45,602 nt of DNA from Muribaculaceae bacterium (lineage in GTDB: Bacteria; Bacteroidota; Bacteroidia; Bacteroidales; Muribaculaceae). Under the pieces are notes generated by a model. That model was given only the letters and a program-made list of their open reading frames with translations, searched no databases and was not told the DNA's origin. This document shows, in pieces, positions 1 through 7,660 of the stretch (position 1 is its first letter; each line of letters begins with the position of its first letter). The stretch lies in NCBI GenBank assembly GCA_028689665.1, contig JAQVCR010000007.1:35893-81494 (forward strand), given 5' to 3'. Made by a program: the position numbers and the translations under genes.

Positions 1-4
1 AATG

Positions 5-202
5 AGAAAAAACAAGTTAATGCAATTTTTCTCCACTCATTTGCATTATCTTTCGATAAGATAAGCTGCACTCGGAATAAAAAAACAAGTAAACTAGTTT
101 TTTTCTCCACTCATTTGCATTATCTTTCGATAAGATAAGCTGCACTCGGAATAAAAAAACAAGTAAACTAGTTTTTTTCTCCACTCATTTGCATTATCTT
201 TG
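5..202 (+). repeat. 74-bp tandem hairpin-promoter repeat upstream of ybeY
   Basis: Two full 74-bp units and a partial third are visible: the string CTCCACTCATTTGCATTATC starts at 31, 105 and 179. Each unit contains an AT-rich inverted repeat with a T-run (AAAACAAGTAAACTAGTTTT, one mismatch in the stem) followed by a TATCTTT(C/G) box. Only the last copy, next to ybeY, ends in the consensus G (TATCTTTG, 195-202); the two upstream copies read TATCTTTC. A degenerate hairpin at about 5-30 suggests an older, decayed unit. Related arrays occur at 14385-14540 (minus) and 24211-24325. Confidence 0.9.
172..202 (+). promoter_or_regulatory. ybeY promoter
   Basis: TATCTTTG at 195-202 matches the Bacteroidota -7 element TAnnTTTG. 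The -33 position is a T-run rather than a clean TTTG. The start codon is 18 nt downstream, so the leader would be very short. Confidence 0.6.
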
Positions 203-220
203 TATCTGCAAAAATTATAG

Positions 221-649
221 ATGGCCGACATTAGTTATATAGCCCAAGGCGTAGAAATGCCCGACATCGATCAAATGCAGATAAATGTATGGATTGAGTC
301 GGTAGCCCGCAGTTTGGATAAATCAGTGGGGGTGTTGACGTATATTTTTTGCAACGATGAAAAAATACTTGAAGTTAACCGCCAATATCTTAAACACGAT
401 TATTACACCGACATAATAACATTCGATTATTCGCGACCTCGTAGAATTGCGGGCGATATGTTTATCTCGCTCGATACTGTCGCCTCTAATGCTTCAATGC
501 TTGGAAAAGATTATACTGAGGAGCTTAGACGTGTTATTATTCATGGGGTGTTGCATTTATGTGGAATAAACGATAAGGGTGAGGGCGAGCGCGAAATTAT
601 GGAAGCGCACGAGAATAAGGCTCTTAGTCTTTTGCAAAATAGATATTAA
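221..649 (+). CDS. ybeY: endoribonuclease YbeY / 16S rRNA maturation factor
   Basis: This 142-aa protein has the UPF0054 metal-binding region HGVLHLCGINDKGEGE at about residues 107-122. YbeY is a cytoplasmic, metal-dependent RNase needed for 16S rRNA 3'-end maturation and ribosome quality control. The usual motif is HGxLHLxGYDH. The first two histidines are present here, but the third ligand position is occupied by a non-histidine residue, which I recall as common among Bacteroidota homologues. The ATG at 221 lies just after the repeat-borne promoter. mnmG starts 8 nt after the stop, so the two are probably co-transcribed. Confidence 0.93.
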   Translation: MADISYIAQGVEMPDIDQMQINVWIESVARSLDKSVGVLTYIFCNDEKILEVNRQYLKHDYYTDIITFDYSRPRRIAGDMFISLDTVASNASMLGKDYTEELRRVIIHGVLHLCGINDKGEGEREIMEAHENKALSLLQNRY

Positions 650-657
650 TTCAAACA

Positions 658-2535
658 ATGAGATTTGATTATGATGTAATAGTGATAGGAGCCGGTCATG
701 CCGGTTGTGAGGCCGCTTGTGCTGCCGCAAACATCGGTGTACGTACGCTGCTAATCACTATGGATATGAATAAAATTGCGCAGATGAGCTGTAATCCGGC
801 TGTCGGCGGAATTGCTAAAGGGCAGATTGTGAGGGAGATAGATGCGCTGGGCGGTCAGATGGGAATCGTTACCGACCGTGCTGCAATTCAATTCCGTATG
901 CTCAATCGCTCAAAGGGTCCTGCTATGTGGAGTCCGCGTGCGCAAGCCGATAGAATGAAATTTATCGAGACGTGGCGCGAAACAATTGATAATACACCAA
1001 ATCTATATTTGTGGCAAGACTCGGTGGTAGCACTAAATATTGAAGATAATGTGGTGAAGGGGGTAAAGACTGCAATGGGTGTGGATTTTACCGCTAAATC
1101 CGTTGTTTTGACTGCCGGAACTTTCCTTAACGGTCTTATGCACGTCGGGAGGGTGAAACTCGAAGGCGGGCGAATTTCGGAGCCTGCTGCACACGGAGTT
1201 ACCGAGCAATTAATGCAATTAGGCTTCACTACCGACCGTATGAAGACGGGTACGCCGGTGCGTATCGACTCGCGCTCGGTTAATTTTGACTTGGCTGTGA
1301 AACAAGAGGGTGAAGATGATTTTCATAAATTTTCTTATCTTCCTACGGTGCATCGCAAGTTGAAACAACAACCTTGCTGGATTGTTTACACTAACGAGAA
1401 TGTTCATAATATTCTTCGCAACGGATTGCCCGATTCTCCCCTTTTTAATGGACAGATTAAGAGTATCGGACCTCGTTATTGCCCTAGCATTGAAACTAAA
1501 ATAGTAACTTTTGCCGATAAGACCGAGCATCAATTGTTCTTAGAACCTGAGGGCGAAACTACTCATGAATATTATGTCAATGGGTTTTCTTCGTCGTTAC
1601 CTCTAAAGATTCAATTCGATGCGCTTGAACAAATCCCTGCTCTCAAAGATGTCCATATCTATCGTCCCGGTTATGCTATCGAATACGACTTTTTTGACCC
1701 TACCCAGCTATATCATACTCTTGAAACTAAACTGGTGAAGCATTTATACTTTGCCGGACAGGTGAATGGAACTACGGGATATGAAGAAGCCGCCGGGCAA
1801 GGTCTGATTGCCGGCATTAATGCTGCCCAGGCTGTTAATGGTGGCGAATCTTTTGAACTTGCGCGCGACGAGGCTTATATCGGTGTGCTGATCGACGATC
1901 TTGTTACTAAGGGTGTCGATGAACCTTACCGTATGTTCACTTCTCGTGCCGAATATCGCATTCTTTTGCGTCAAGATGATGCTGATATGCGCTTGACCGA
2001 AAAGAGCTTTAATATAGGGCTTGCAAGCCGTCAACGTTACGAGCTTATGATTGCTAAGCGTGAACAAAGAGATAAATTGATCGAATTTGCTCGTGAATAT
2101 TCAATGCGTGCCGATATTATTAATCCGACACTTGAGCAATTAGGTACTTCGCCTCTCAAACAAGGCGTTAAACTGTACGATTTAATTCTTCGCCCGCAAC
2201 TTTCAATCCTTTCGCTAGCTCCGTTTATCCCGGCTCTTTCCGACGAAATAGAAAAAATCGAGGAGGCTAGACGCGAGGAGATAGTAGAAGCCGCCGAAAT
2301 ATTAATTAAATATCAAGGATACATTGATCGTGAACAACAGATAGCAAATAAGATTGCTCGACTCGAACACGTTAAATTGCGAGGAAAAATTAACTACGAC
2401 GAGATAAAAGCATTGTCGACCGAGGCACGACAGAAACTTGTGAAGATTGACCCCGAAACTGTGGCACAAGCCTCAAGAATACCCGGAATATCTCCCAGTG
2501 ATGTCAATATATTGCTTTTGTTATTAGGTAGATAG
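658..2535 (+). CDS. mnmG: tRNA U34 carboxymethylaminomethyl synthase, FAD subunit MnmG (GidA)
   Basis: The protein is 625 aa, the usual length for long-form MnmG. The N-terminal dinucleotide-binding motif is VIVIGAGHAGCEAA (residues 8-21), followed by the family signature SCNPAVGGIAKGQ near 44-56 and YEEAAGQGLIAGINAA near 376-391. MnmG works with the GTPase MnmE to install the cmnm5/nm5 group at the wobble uridine of several tRNAs. A downstream enzyme of the same pathway, MnmD, is encoded at 28268. The gene sits between ybeY and apt. A parS-like site lies in the 52-nt gap after its stop. Confidence 0.97.
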   Translation: MRFDYDVIVIGAGHAGCEAACAAANIGVRTLLITMDMNKIAQMSCNPAVGGIAKGQIVREIDALGGQMGIVTDRAAIQFRMLNRSKGPAMWSPRAQADRMKFIETWRETIDNTPNLYLWQDSVVALNIEDNVVKGVKTAMGVDFTAKSVVLTAGTFLNGLMHVGRVKLEGGRISEPAAHGVTEQLMQLGFTTDRMKTGTPVRIDSRSVNFDLAVKQEGEDDFHKFSYLPTVHRKLKQQPCWIVYTNENVHNILRNGLPDSPLFNGQIKSIGPRYCPSIETKIVTFADKTEHQLFLEPEGETTHEYYVNGFSSSLPLKIQFDALEQIPALKDVHIYRPGYAIEYDFFDPTQLYHTLETKLVKHLYFAGQVNGTTGYEEAAGQGLIAGINAAQAVNGGESFELARDEAYIGVLIDDLVTKGVDEPYRMFTSRAEYRILLRQDDADMRLTEKSFNIGLASRQRYELMIAKREQRDKLIEFAREYSMRADIINPTLEQLGTSPLKQGVKLYDLILRPQLSILSLAPFIPALSDEIEKIEEARREEIVEAAEILIKYQGYIDREQQIANKIARLEHVKLRGKINYDEIKALSTEARQKLVKIDPETVAQASRIPGISPSDVNILLLLLGR

Positions 2536-2543
2536 AATAAATT

Positions 2544-2559
2544 TGTTTCACGTGGAACA
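2544..2559 (-). promoter_or_regulatory. parS (ParB-binding) site 1
   Basis: The + strand reads TGTTTCACGTGGAACA; its reverse complement TGTTCCACGTGAAACA fits the chromosomal parS consensus TGTTNCACGTGAAACA at every fixed position. It lies in the non-coding gap between mnmG and apt. parS sites nucleate ParB spreading and SMC loading, and they cluster near replication origins. Confidence 0.8.
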
Positions 2560-2587
2560 TAAAAATTAATTTATATAATATATATAT

Positions 2588-3121
2588 ATGAACAATCAAG
2601 ATTTAGAAAGATTAAAAAGTGTAATCAGAGATGTGCCTGATTTTCCTACTAAGGGAGTGCTTTTTCGCGACCTTACAACACTATTCAAAGATGGTGAAGC
2701 ATTGCATATCGTTAGCGACGAGCTTAAATCTCTTTATACTGGTTTAGGCGTTACTAAAGTTGTAGGTATCGAATCACGCGGATTTATCGGCGGTTCTATC
2801 CTTGCTTATGAACTTAATGCCGGTTTCGTTCCATTGCGCAAGCCCGGAAAGTTGCCTGCAGAGACTATTAAGAAGACTTACAATAAAGAATATGGGACAG
2901 ATACCATTGAAATTCACACCGATGCAATCGACGAAAACGATATTGTGATAATTCACGATGACGTGTTGGCAACAGGAGGTACAATGGAAGCTGCTTATGA
3001 GCTTGTAAAGAGTCGTAATCCTAAAAAGATTTATATCAACTTTATCATAGAGTTGAGTTTCTTAGAAGGACGCAAGCTCTTTAATGATGATGTAGATATT
3101 AAATCTCTAATAATATATTAA
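2588..3121 (+). CDS. apt: adenine phosphoribosyltransferase
   Basis: This 177-aa type I phosphoribosyltransferase converts adenine and PRPP to AMP (purine salvage, cytoplasmic). The PRPP-binding loop IVIIHDDVLATGGT lies near residues 119-132; the second acidic residue and the ATGGT segment match the family. The N-terminal VPDFPTKGVLFRDLTTLF and the flexible-loop region with ESRGF are also typical of Apt. The ATG at 2588 follows an AT-only leader directly downstream of the parS-like site. uvrC follows after about 9 nt. Confidence 0.96.
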   Translation: MNNQDLERLKSVIRDVPDFPTKGVLFRDLTTLFKDGEALHIVSDELKSLYTGLGVTKVVGIESRGFIGGSILAYELNAGFVPLRKPGKLPAETIKKTYNKEYGTDTIEIHTDAIDENDIVIIHDDVLATGGTMEAAYELVKSRNPKKIYINFIIELSFLEGRKLFNDDVDIKSLIIY

Positions 3122-3130
3122 ATCATTGAT

Positions 3131-4948
3131 TTGAAACCTGCCGATGAGCTAAAAGATAAGATAGACCTGCTCCCCGAATCGCCCGGAGTGTATATGTATT
3201 TCGATAAAGAGGGGACTGTAATCTATGTAGGGAAGGCGAAGCGATTGCGTCGCCGTGTAAAGTCTTATTTTAACAGAGTGCATTCGGTAATACGCACTAA
3301 TGTATTGGTGCGCAATATTGTTGATTTAAAATATATCGTTGTAGGCAGCGAAGAAGATGCCTTACATCTTGAAAATAGTCTTATAAAGGAATATAAACCT
3401 CGCTATAACGTCTTACTAAAAGACGATAAAAGTTATCCGTGGATATGTGTTACTAATGAACTCTATCCACGGGTTTTTATCACCCGTAATGTAACTAAAA
3501 ACGGTGGGAAATTTTACGGTCCCTATTCTAATACGTCGGTAGTTAGGACGGTGCTTGCGCTTATTAGAGAAATATATCCGGTTCGCACTTGCAATCATTC
3601 AATTACCGCCGAAGTGATAGAAAAGAAGAAGCTGAGGCTGTGTCTTCAATATCATATCAAAAACTGTCTGGGGTGCTGCACCGGCGAAGTGAGTAGCGAG
3701 AAATATCTCGGATATATCGAGGAAATTAAGCAAATTCTAAGTGGAAACACACAACAATTATGCGATTATCTCGTCGAGCAAATGAATGCTCTTGCCGCTG
3801 AACTCAAATTTGAAGAGGCTAACGAAATAAAGAAAAAATATTTGCTAGTCGAGCAATATCGTGCGAAATCGGTAATTGTGAGCGCACAGATTCATAATGT
3901 AGATGTATATAGCTTTGATCGCGATGAGAATTGTGCTTATATTAATTATATGCACGTTCGCAACGGGTCGATAACAAAAAGCATCACGCTGGAATATCGT
4001 ATAAGAATAGGCGAGGAAGATGCCGAATTATTATCGTTGGCTATTGCTGAAATTAAATCTAAATTTGCATCTGAAGCTAAAGAAATTATTGTGCCGTTTT
4101 TGCCTGATGCCGAATTTGCCGAACTAAATTTTATCATTCCTCAACGTGGCGATAAGCGAAAACTGCTCGAAGTATCCGAACGAAATGCTAAGCAATATAA
4201 GATTGACAAACTTAAGCACGCCGAAAAACTCAATCCCGAGCAACGGGTAATTCGTACTCTTTCTACCATGCAAAAAGACTTCAGACTATCGGAATTACCG
4301 AGACATATCGAGTGTTTTGACAACTCGAATATTCAAGGCTCTAATCCTGTCGCATCGTGTGTGGTATTTAAAAATGCTAAACCATCGAAACGTGATTATC
4401 GCCATTTTAATATTAAAACTGTTGATGGCCCTGATGATTTTGCTTCGATGATTGAAGTGTTGACTCGTCGATATAGTCGTCTTGTTGCCGAGGGTGAGCC
4501 GTTGCCTCAATTAATAATTGTAGATGGTGGAAAAGGGCAGTTAAGTGCCGGAGTTACCGCACTAGAATCGCTAGGGCTAAGAGGTAAAATTGCAATTATA
4601 GGTATTGCAAAACGTCTGGAAGAAATATATTTCCCCGGCGACAGCATACCTTTATATATCGATAAAAATTCGGAGTCGCTAAAGATTGTACAGCATCTGC
4701 GCGACGAAGCTCACCGCTTTGGAATTACACACCATCGTAATCGGCGAAGCAAAGGACAGACGGTATCTTTGCTCGATGAAATTAAGGGTGTGGGAAATGT
4801 TACACGTGAAACATTATTGAAGTATTTCCGTAGCTTAAAGCGACTTAGAGAGGCAGAAATTGCCGATATATCCGCTGTTATAGGGGAGGCAAAAGCTAAA
4901 ATAGTATATACAGCTTTGCATCAAGAAGAACATAAAAACTTAGAATAA
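3131..4948 (+). CDS. uvrC: excinuclease ABC subunit C
   Basis: The 605-aa protein makes both incisions in nucleotide excision repair together with UvrA and UvrB. A GIY-YIG nuclease domain is at the N terminus (GVYMYFDKEGTVIYVGKAK, residues 19-37). A UVR/UvrB-binding helix pair lies near 213-240. The RNase H-like C-terminal nuclease includes HIECFDNSNIQGS and IIVDGGKGQLSAG, followed by helix-hairpin-helix segments. The most sensible start is TTG at 3131: no in-frame ATG lies between the apt stop and the conserved N terminus. A second parS-like site is embedded in the HhH-coding region at 4798. Confidence 0.96.
   Translation: MKPADELKDKIDLLPESPGVYMYFDKEGTVIYVGKAKRLRRRVKSYFNRVHSVIRTNVLVRNIVDLKYIVVGSEEDALHLENSLIKEYKPRYNVLLKDDKSYPWICVTNELYPRVFITRNVTKNGGKFYGPYSNTSVVRTVLALIREIYPVRTCNHSITAEVIEKKKLRLCLQYHIKNCLGCCTGEVSSEKYLGYIEEIKQILSGNTQQLCDYLVEQMNALAAELKFEEANEIKKKYLLVEQYRAKSVIVSAQIHNVDVYSFDRDENCAYINYMHVRNGSITKSITLEYRIRIGEEDAELLSLAIAEIKSKFASEAKEIIVPFLPDAEFAELNFIIPQRGDKRKLLEVSERNAKQYKIDKLKHAEKLNPEQRVIRTLSTMQKDFRLSELPRHIECFDNSNIQGSNPVASCVVFKNAKPSKRDYRHFNIKTVDGPDDFASMIEVLTRRYSRLVAEGEPLPQLIIVDGGKGQLSAGVTALESLGLRGKIAIIGIAKRLEEIYFPGDSIPLYIDKNSESLKIVQHLRDEAHRFGITHHRNRRSKGQTVSLLDEIKGVGNVTRETLLKYFRSLKRLREAEIADISAVIGEAKAKIVYTALHQEEHKNLE
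4798..4813 (+). promoter_or_regulatory. parS (ParB-binding) site 2, inside uvrC
   Basis: The + strand reads TGTTACACGTGAAACA, identical to TGTTNCACGTGAAACA at all fixed positions. It overlaps the codons for VGNVTRET of uvrC, so the DNA motif is carried within a conserved coding segment. It lies 2.25 kb from site 1. Confidence 0.78.
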
Positions 4949-4951
4949 ATT

Positions 4952-5398
4952 ATGAAACTTGTAATTCAGCGAGTGCAAGAATCATCGGTTACTATCGATG
5001 GACATGTGGTTGGCTCGATAGGCGCAGGACTTTTAATTCTTGTTGGTGTAGCGCAAGGCGACACGCAAGAAGATGTAGATTATTTGGTATCTAAGGCGGC
5101 TAATATGCGCATATTTGATGATGAGAATGGTGTAATGAATCGTTCGGTTATCGAGACCGGTGGAGAAATACTCGCAGTGAGTCAATTCACCTTGCTGGCA
5201 TCGACGAAGAAAGGTAACCGCCCTTCGTATATTCATGCCGCAGGACACGAATTAGCTGTCCCGCTTTATGAAAATTTCTGCCTTCAGATGAGCGAAAAGA
5301 CAGGGAAAGCTACTGCAAAGGGGGTATTTGGAGCCGATATGAAAGTGTCGTTAATCAACGATGGACCGGTTACTATTGTTATAGATTCTAAAAACTAG
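4952..5398 (+). CDS. dtd: D-aminoacyl-tRNA deacylase
   Basis: The 148-aa protein has the two hallmark motifs of the DTD fold: SQFTLLA (about residues 77-83) and the Gly-Pro motif in NDGPVTI near the C terminus (about 136-142). DTD removes D-amino acids, and glycine mischarged on tRNA-Ala, in the cytoplasm. The ATG is 3 nt after the uvrC stop, so it belongs to the same operon. Confidence 0.96.
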   Translation: MKLVIQRVQESSVTIDGHVVGSIGAGLLILVGVAQGDTQEDVDYLVSKAANMRIFDDENGVMNRSVIETGGEILAVSQFTLLASTKKGNRPSYIHAAGHELAVPLYENFCLQMSEKTGKATAKGVFGADMKVSLINDGPVTIVIDSKN

Positions 5399-5406
5399 GA
5401 TATAAT

Positions 5407-5437
5407 CTTGACTTTAAAAATTTTAAGTGTATATTTG
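5407..5437 (+). promoter_or_regulatory. promoter for the mazG-like gene and deoC
   Basis: CTTG at 5407-5410 is followed by 19 nt and TATATTTG at 5430-5437, a good Bacteroidota -33/-7 pair. The start codon is 8 nt beyond the -7 box. Confidence 0.55.
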
Positions 5438-5445
5438 CATTATAT

Positions 5446-5772
5446 ATGACTATAGAAGACGCTCAGAAATTAGTAGATAATTGGATAAAAACAGTCGGAG
5501 TGAGGTATTTCAATGAATTGACAAATATGGCAATTCTGACTGAAGAGGTTGGCGAGGTGGCTCGAATCATATCAAGAAAATATGGTGAGCAATCTTTTAA
5601 GGAGACTGATAAAGATAAAAATCTTGCCGACGAGTTAGCCGATGTGTTGTGGGTAGTAATATGCCTTGCAAATCAGACGGGTGTAGATCTTACCGACGCA
5701 TTGAAAAAGAATATTGAGAAAAAGACAAATCGTGATATCGAGAGACATAAGAACAATATCAAATTATTATAA
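5446..5772 (+). CDS. MazG-like nucleotide pyrophosphohydrolase
   Basis: This 108-aa all-alpha NTP pyrophosphatase-like protein carries the paired acidic motif of the MazG/dUTPase superfamily: EEVGEVARI (about residues 29-37) and LADELADVLW (about 60-69). Those residues bind Mg2+ and the triphosphate. Proteins of this size are single-domain members that remove aberrant nucleotides. It starts close behind its own promoter and is followed 28 nt later by deoC. The exact substrate cannot be read from the sequence. Confidence 0.9.
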   Translation: MTIEDAQKLVDNWIKTVGVRYFNELTNMAILTEEVGEVARIISRKYGEQSFKETDKDKNLADELADVLWVVICLANQTGVDLTDALKKNIEKKTNRDIERHKNNIKLL

Positions 5773-5800
5773 TTAAACTTTAGAAATTAAGTTTTTTAAA

Positions 5801-6691
5801 ATGGAAAATATTAATAAATACCAGCAGGCAATAGCTGCTAGCAAGGTCATCGAAGACGATGAACAAGTATCAAAAGAGGTAGCAGAACTTCTTTCAAAGC
5901 ATCTAGATGAAAATCGTAAAAAGGAAGTGTATGAGTTTATGCTAAATTGCATAGATTTGACTACCCTTAGTTCTACTGACACACAGACTTCAGTAACAGC
6001 ATTTACTGAAAAAGTAAACGCATTTGATAATAATTATCCGCAATTAAAGAATGTAGCGGCAATATGCGTCTATGCAAATTTTGCATCGGTAGTAAGCTCA
6101 AACCTTGATGTTACAGGGGTTAATGTTGCGGTGTGCTCGGCTAATTTTCCTTCTTCACAAGCGCGCCTTGAAGTAAAAACCACCGAGACTGCTTTAGCAG
6201 TTGCCGATGGTGCCGATGAAGTAGATATCGTATTAAATCTAGGACTTTTCTTTGATGACAATTTTGAAGATTTGACCGATGAGATTTCAGAAATTAAACA
6301 CAGTGCAGGCGAAGCACGTCTTAAAGTTATCCTTGAGACGGGAGCTTTAAAGACTGCAAAAAACATTAAGAAAGCATCTATTCTTTCGATGTATTCGGGT
6401 GCCGATTTCATTAAGACCTCGACAGGTAAAATGTATGATGGTGCTACAGTTGAAGCTGCTTATGTTATGTGTAACTGTATCAAAGAGTATTACGAACAAT
6501 ATGGCACAATGATTGGATTTAAGGCTTCGGGTGGTGTTTCGACAACCGAAGATGCTCTTAAATATTATACAATTGTAAAAGAAGTGCTTGGTGAGAAATG
6601 GCTTACAAATGAATATTTCCGTCTGGGAGCTTCACGTCTTGCCAACGTTCTATTTATGGACATAACAGGAGAAACAGAGAAACAATTCTAA
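5801..6691 (+). CDS. deoC: deoxyribose-phosphate aldolase
   Basis: The 296-aa class I aldolase cleaves 2-deoxyribose-5-phosphate to acetaldehyde and glyceraldehyde-3-phosphate in deoxynucleoside catabolism. The Schiff-base lysine is in ADFIKTSTGKM (about residues 203-213), and the second active-site lysine is in GFKASGGV (about 237-244). The early strand VDIVLNLG is also typical. The protein carries an N-terminal extension of about 40 residues compared with the shorter E. coli-like forms; I recall this as usual in Bacteroidales. It is convergent with menA, with a hairpin terminator between them. Confidence 0.95.
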   Translation: MENINKYQQAIAASKVIEDDEQVSKEVAELLSKHLDENRKKEVYEFMLNCIDLTTLSSTDTQTSVTAFTEKVNAFDNNYPQLKNVAAICVYANFASVVSSNLDVTGVNVAVCSANFPSSQARLEVKTTETALAVADGADEVDIVLNLGLFFDDNFEDLTDEISEIKHSAGEARLKVILETGALKTAKNIKKASILSMYSGADFIKTSTGKMYDGATVEAAYVMCNCIKEYYEQYGTMIGFKASGGVSTTEDALKYYTIVKEVLGEKWLTNEYFRLGASRLANVLFMDITGETEKQF

Positions 6692-6709
6692 AAGATTTTA
6701 TATAAAAGT

Positions 6710-6751
6710 AACAGTGGCTTTTGAGTAATATTTACTGCTTAAGTCGCTGTT
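6710..6751 (+). other. long imperfect hairpin downstream of deoC
   Basis: AACAGTGGCTT (6710-6720) pairs with AAGTCGCTGTT (6741-6751) over 11 positions if two G-U wobbles are allowed, and the loop contains a further small inverted repeat (AGTAA/TTACT). It has no T-run of its own, so it may be a 3'-end stabilising or processing structure ahead of the terminator at 6761. Confidence 0.5.
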
Positions 6752-6760
6752 TATGTGTGT

Positions 6761-6796
6761 AATAGCGAAATTTGTGTTTCGCTATTTGCTTTTTTA
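6761..6796. terminator. bidirectional terminator between deoC and menA
   Basis: A perfect 10-bp stem AATAGCGAAA/TTTCGCTATT with a 6-nt loop spans 6761-6786, followed by a T-run into the menA stop. It sits exactly between two convergent genes. Confidence 0.8.
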
Positions 6797-7660
6797 GATT
6801 GCTGTAAAGAGTAATAGGAGGAGTGCAAATATTAGCATATTCCTTGCCGTTGCACCTAATAGTGGATTCAGCGCAACGCCTTGTGATGTGATAATTTGCT
6901 GATAAGTGCGTGTGTGCATTACCAGATATGTCGCCGGGCAGACAAAAGAATAAATATTTTCGCCCCAGTAGGACAGCATAAGCAGCATTGCGATGTATCC
7001 GTTAGCCAGATAGATGTGAGATGCCCATTTGCGACCAAATATTACAACGGTGGTGTGCTTTCCCGCCTCTCGGTCGTCGTCGATGTCGCGATAATTGTTC
7101 ACTAACAGCACGTTGACAGCAAGCAGTCCTATCGTGATAGAAGCCAAGAATACATTTAGAGTAAACGAGTGAGCTTGCAGATAATATGTGAAATTTATGG
7201 GAACTATTCCGAAGAAACACAGCACTGCTATGTCGCCAAGACCGTGTCGAGATAGCGGATAAGGTCCTGCGCTGTAAGCAATGGCAAAAACAGCAATGAA
7301 AATACCGACAGGAACCATTGCCCAGCCACCAAAAGGGATAAGGCAGCAACCAATTACGCAAGCCACAGCAAGTGTTGCAAATGTAGCGTTGCGCATAGCC
7401 TTTGGCTTTATAGTTCCTTCTGTAACACCGCGTCGAGGACCTACTCGACCCTTCTTGTCAGCGCCACGTTTGAAATCGTAATATTCGTTGGCAAAATTAG
7501 AAACAATCTGAGCCAGCAGAGCGAATAAAAAGCATAAAAGTGCCGGAGTTACCGAGAAAAAACCATCGTATGCGGCAAGTCCGACTGCAGTAACCACCCC
7601 TGCCACCGAAACCGGCAGAGTGCGCGGACGCATAGCTTCAATCCAATCCTTTATCATCAT
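6794..7660 (-). CDS. menA: 1,4-dihydroxy-2-naphthoate polyprenyltransferase
   Basis: The 288-aa integral membrane UbiA-family prenyltransferase attaches the polyprenyl tail in menaquinone synthesis. The first Asp-rich motif is in NEYYDFKRGADKKGR (about residues 59-73), and the second is DIDDDREAGKHT (about 192-203). About eight hydrophobic helices are visible. The N-terminal WIEAMRPRTLPVSVAG matches MenA. The start ATG overlaps the upstream stop as TAATG, so translation is probably coupled to the ATPase/DUF4435 gene. Confidence 0.94.
   Translation of the reverse strand: MMIKDWIEAMRPRTLPVSVAGVVTAVGLAAYDGFFSVTPALLCFLFALLAQIVSNFANEYYDFKRGADKKGRVGPRRGVTEGTIKPKAMRNATFATLAVACVIGCCLIPFGGWAMVPVGIFIAVFAIAYSAGPYPLSRHGLGDIAVLCFFGIVPINFTYYLQAHSFTLNVFLASITIGLLAVNVLLVNNYRDIDDDREAGKHTTVVIFGRKWASHIYLANGYIAMLLMLSYWGENIYSFVCPATYLVMHTRTYQQIITSQGVALNPLLGATARNMLIFALLLLLFTAI

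Noticed and set aside
5-202. Tandem repeats as a CRISPR array
   Set aside because: The whole 74-bp unit repeats with no unique spacers, and each unit carries promoter and hairpin elements; no cas genes are present.
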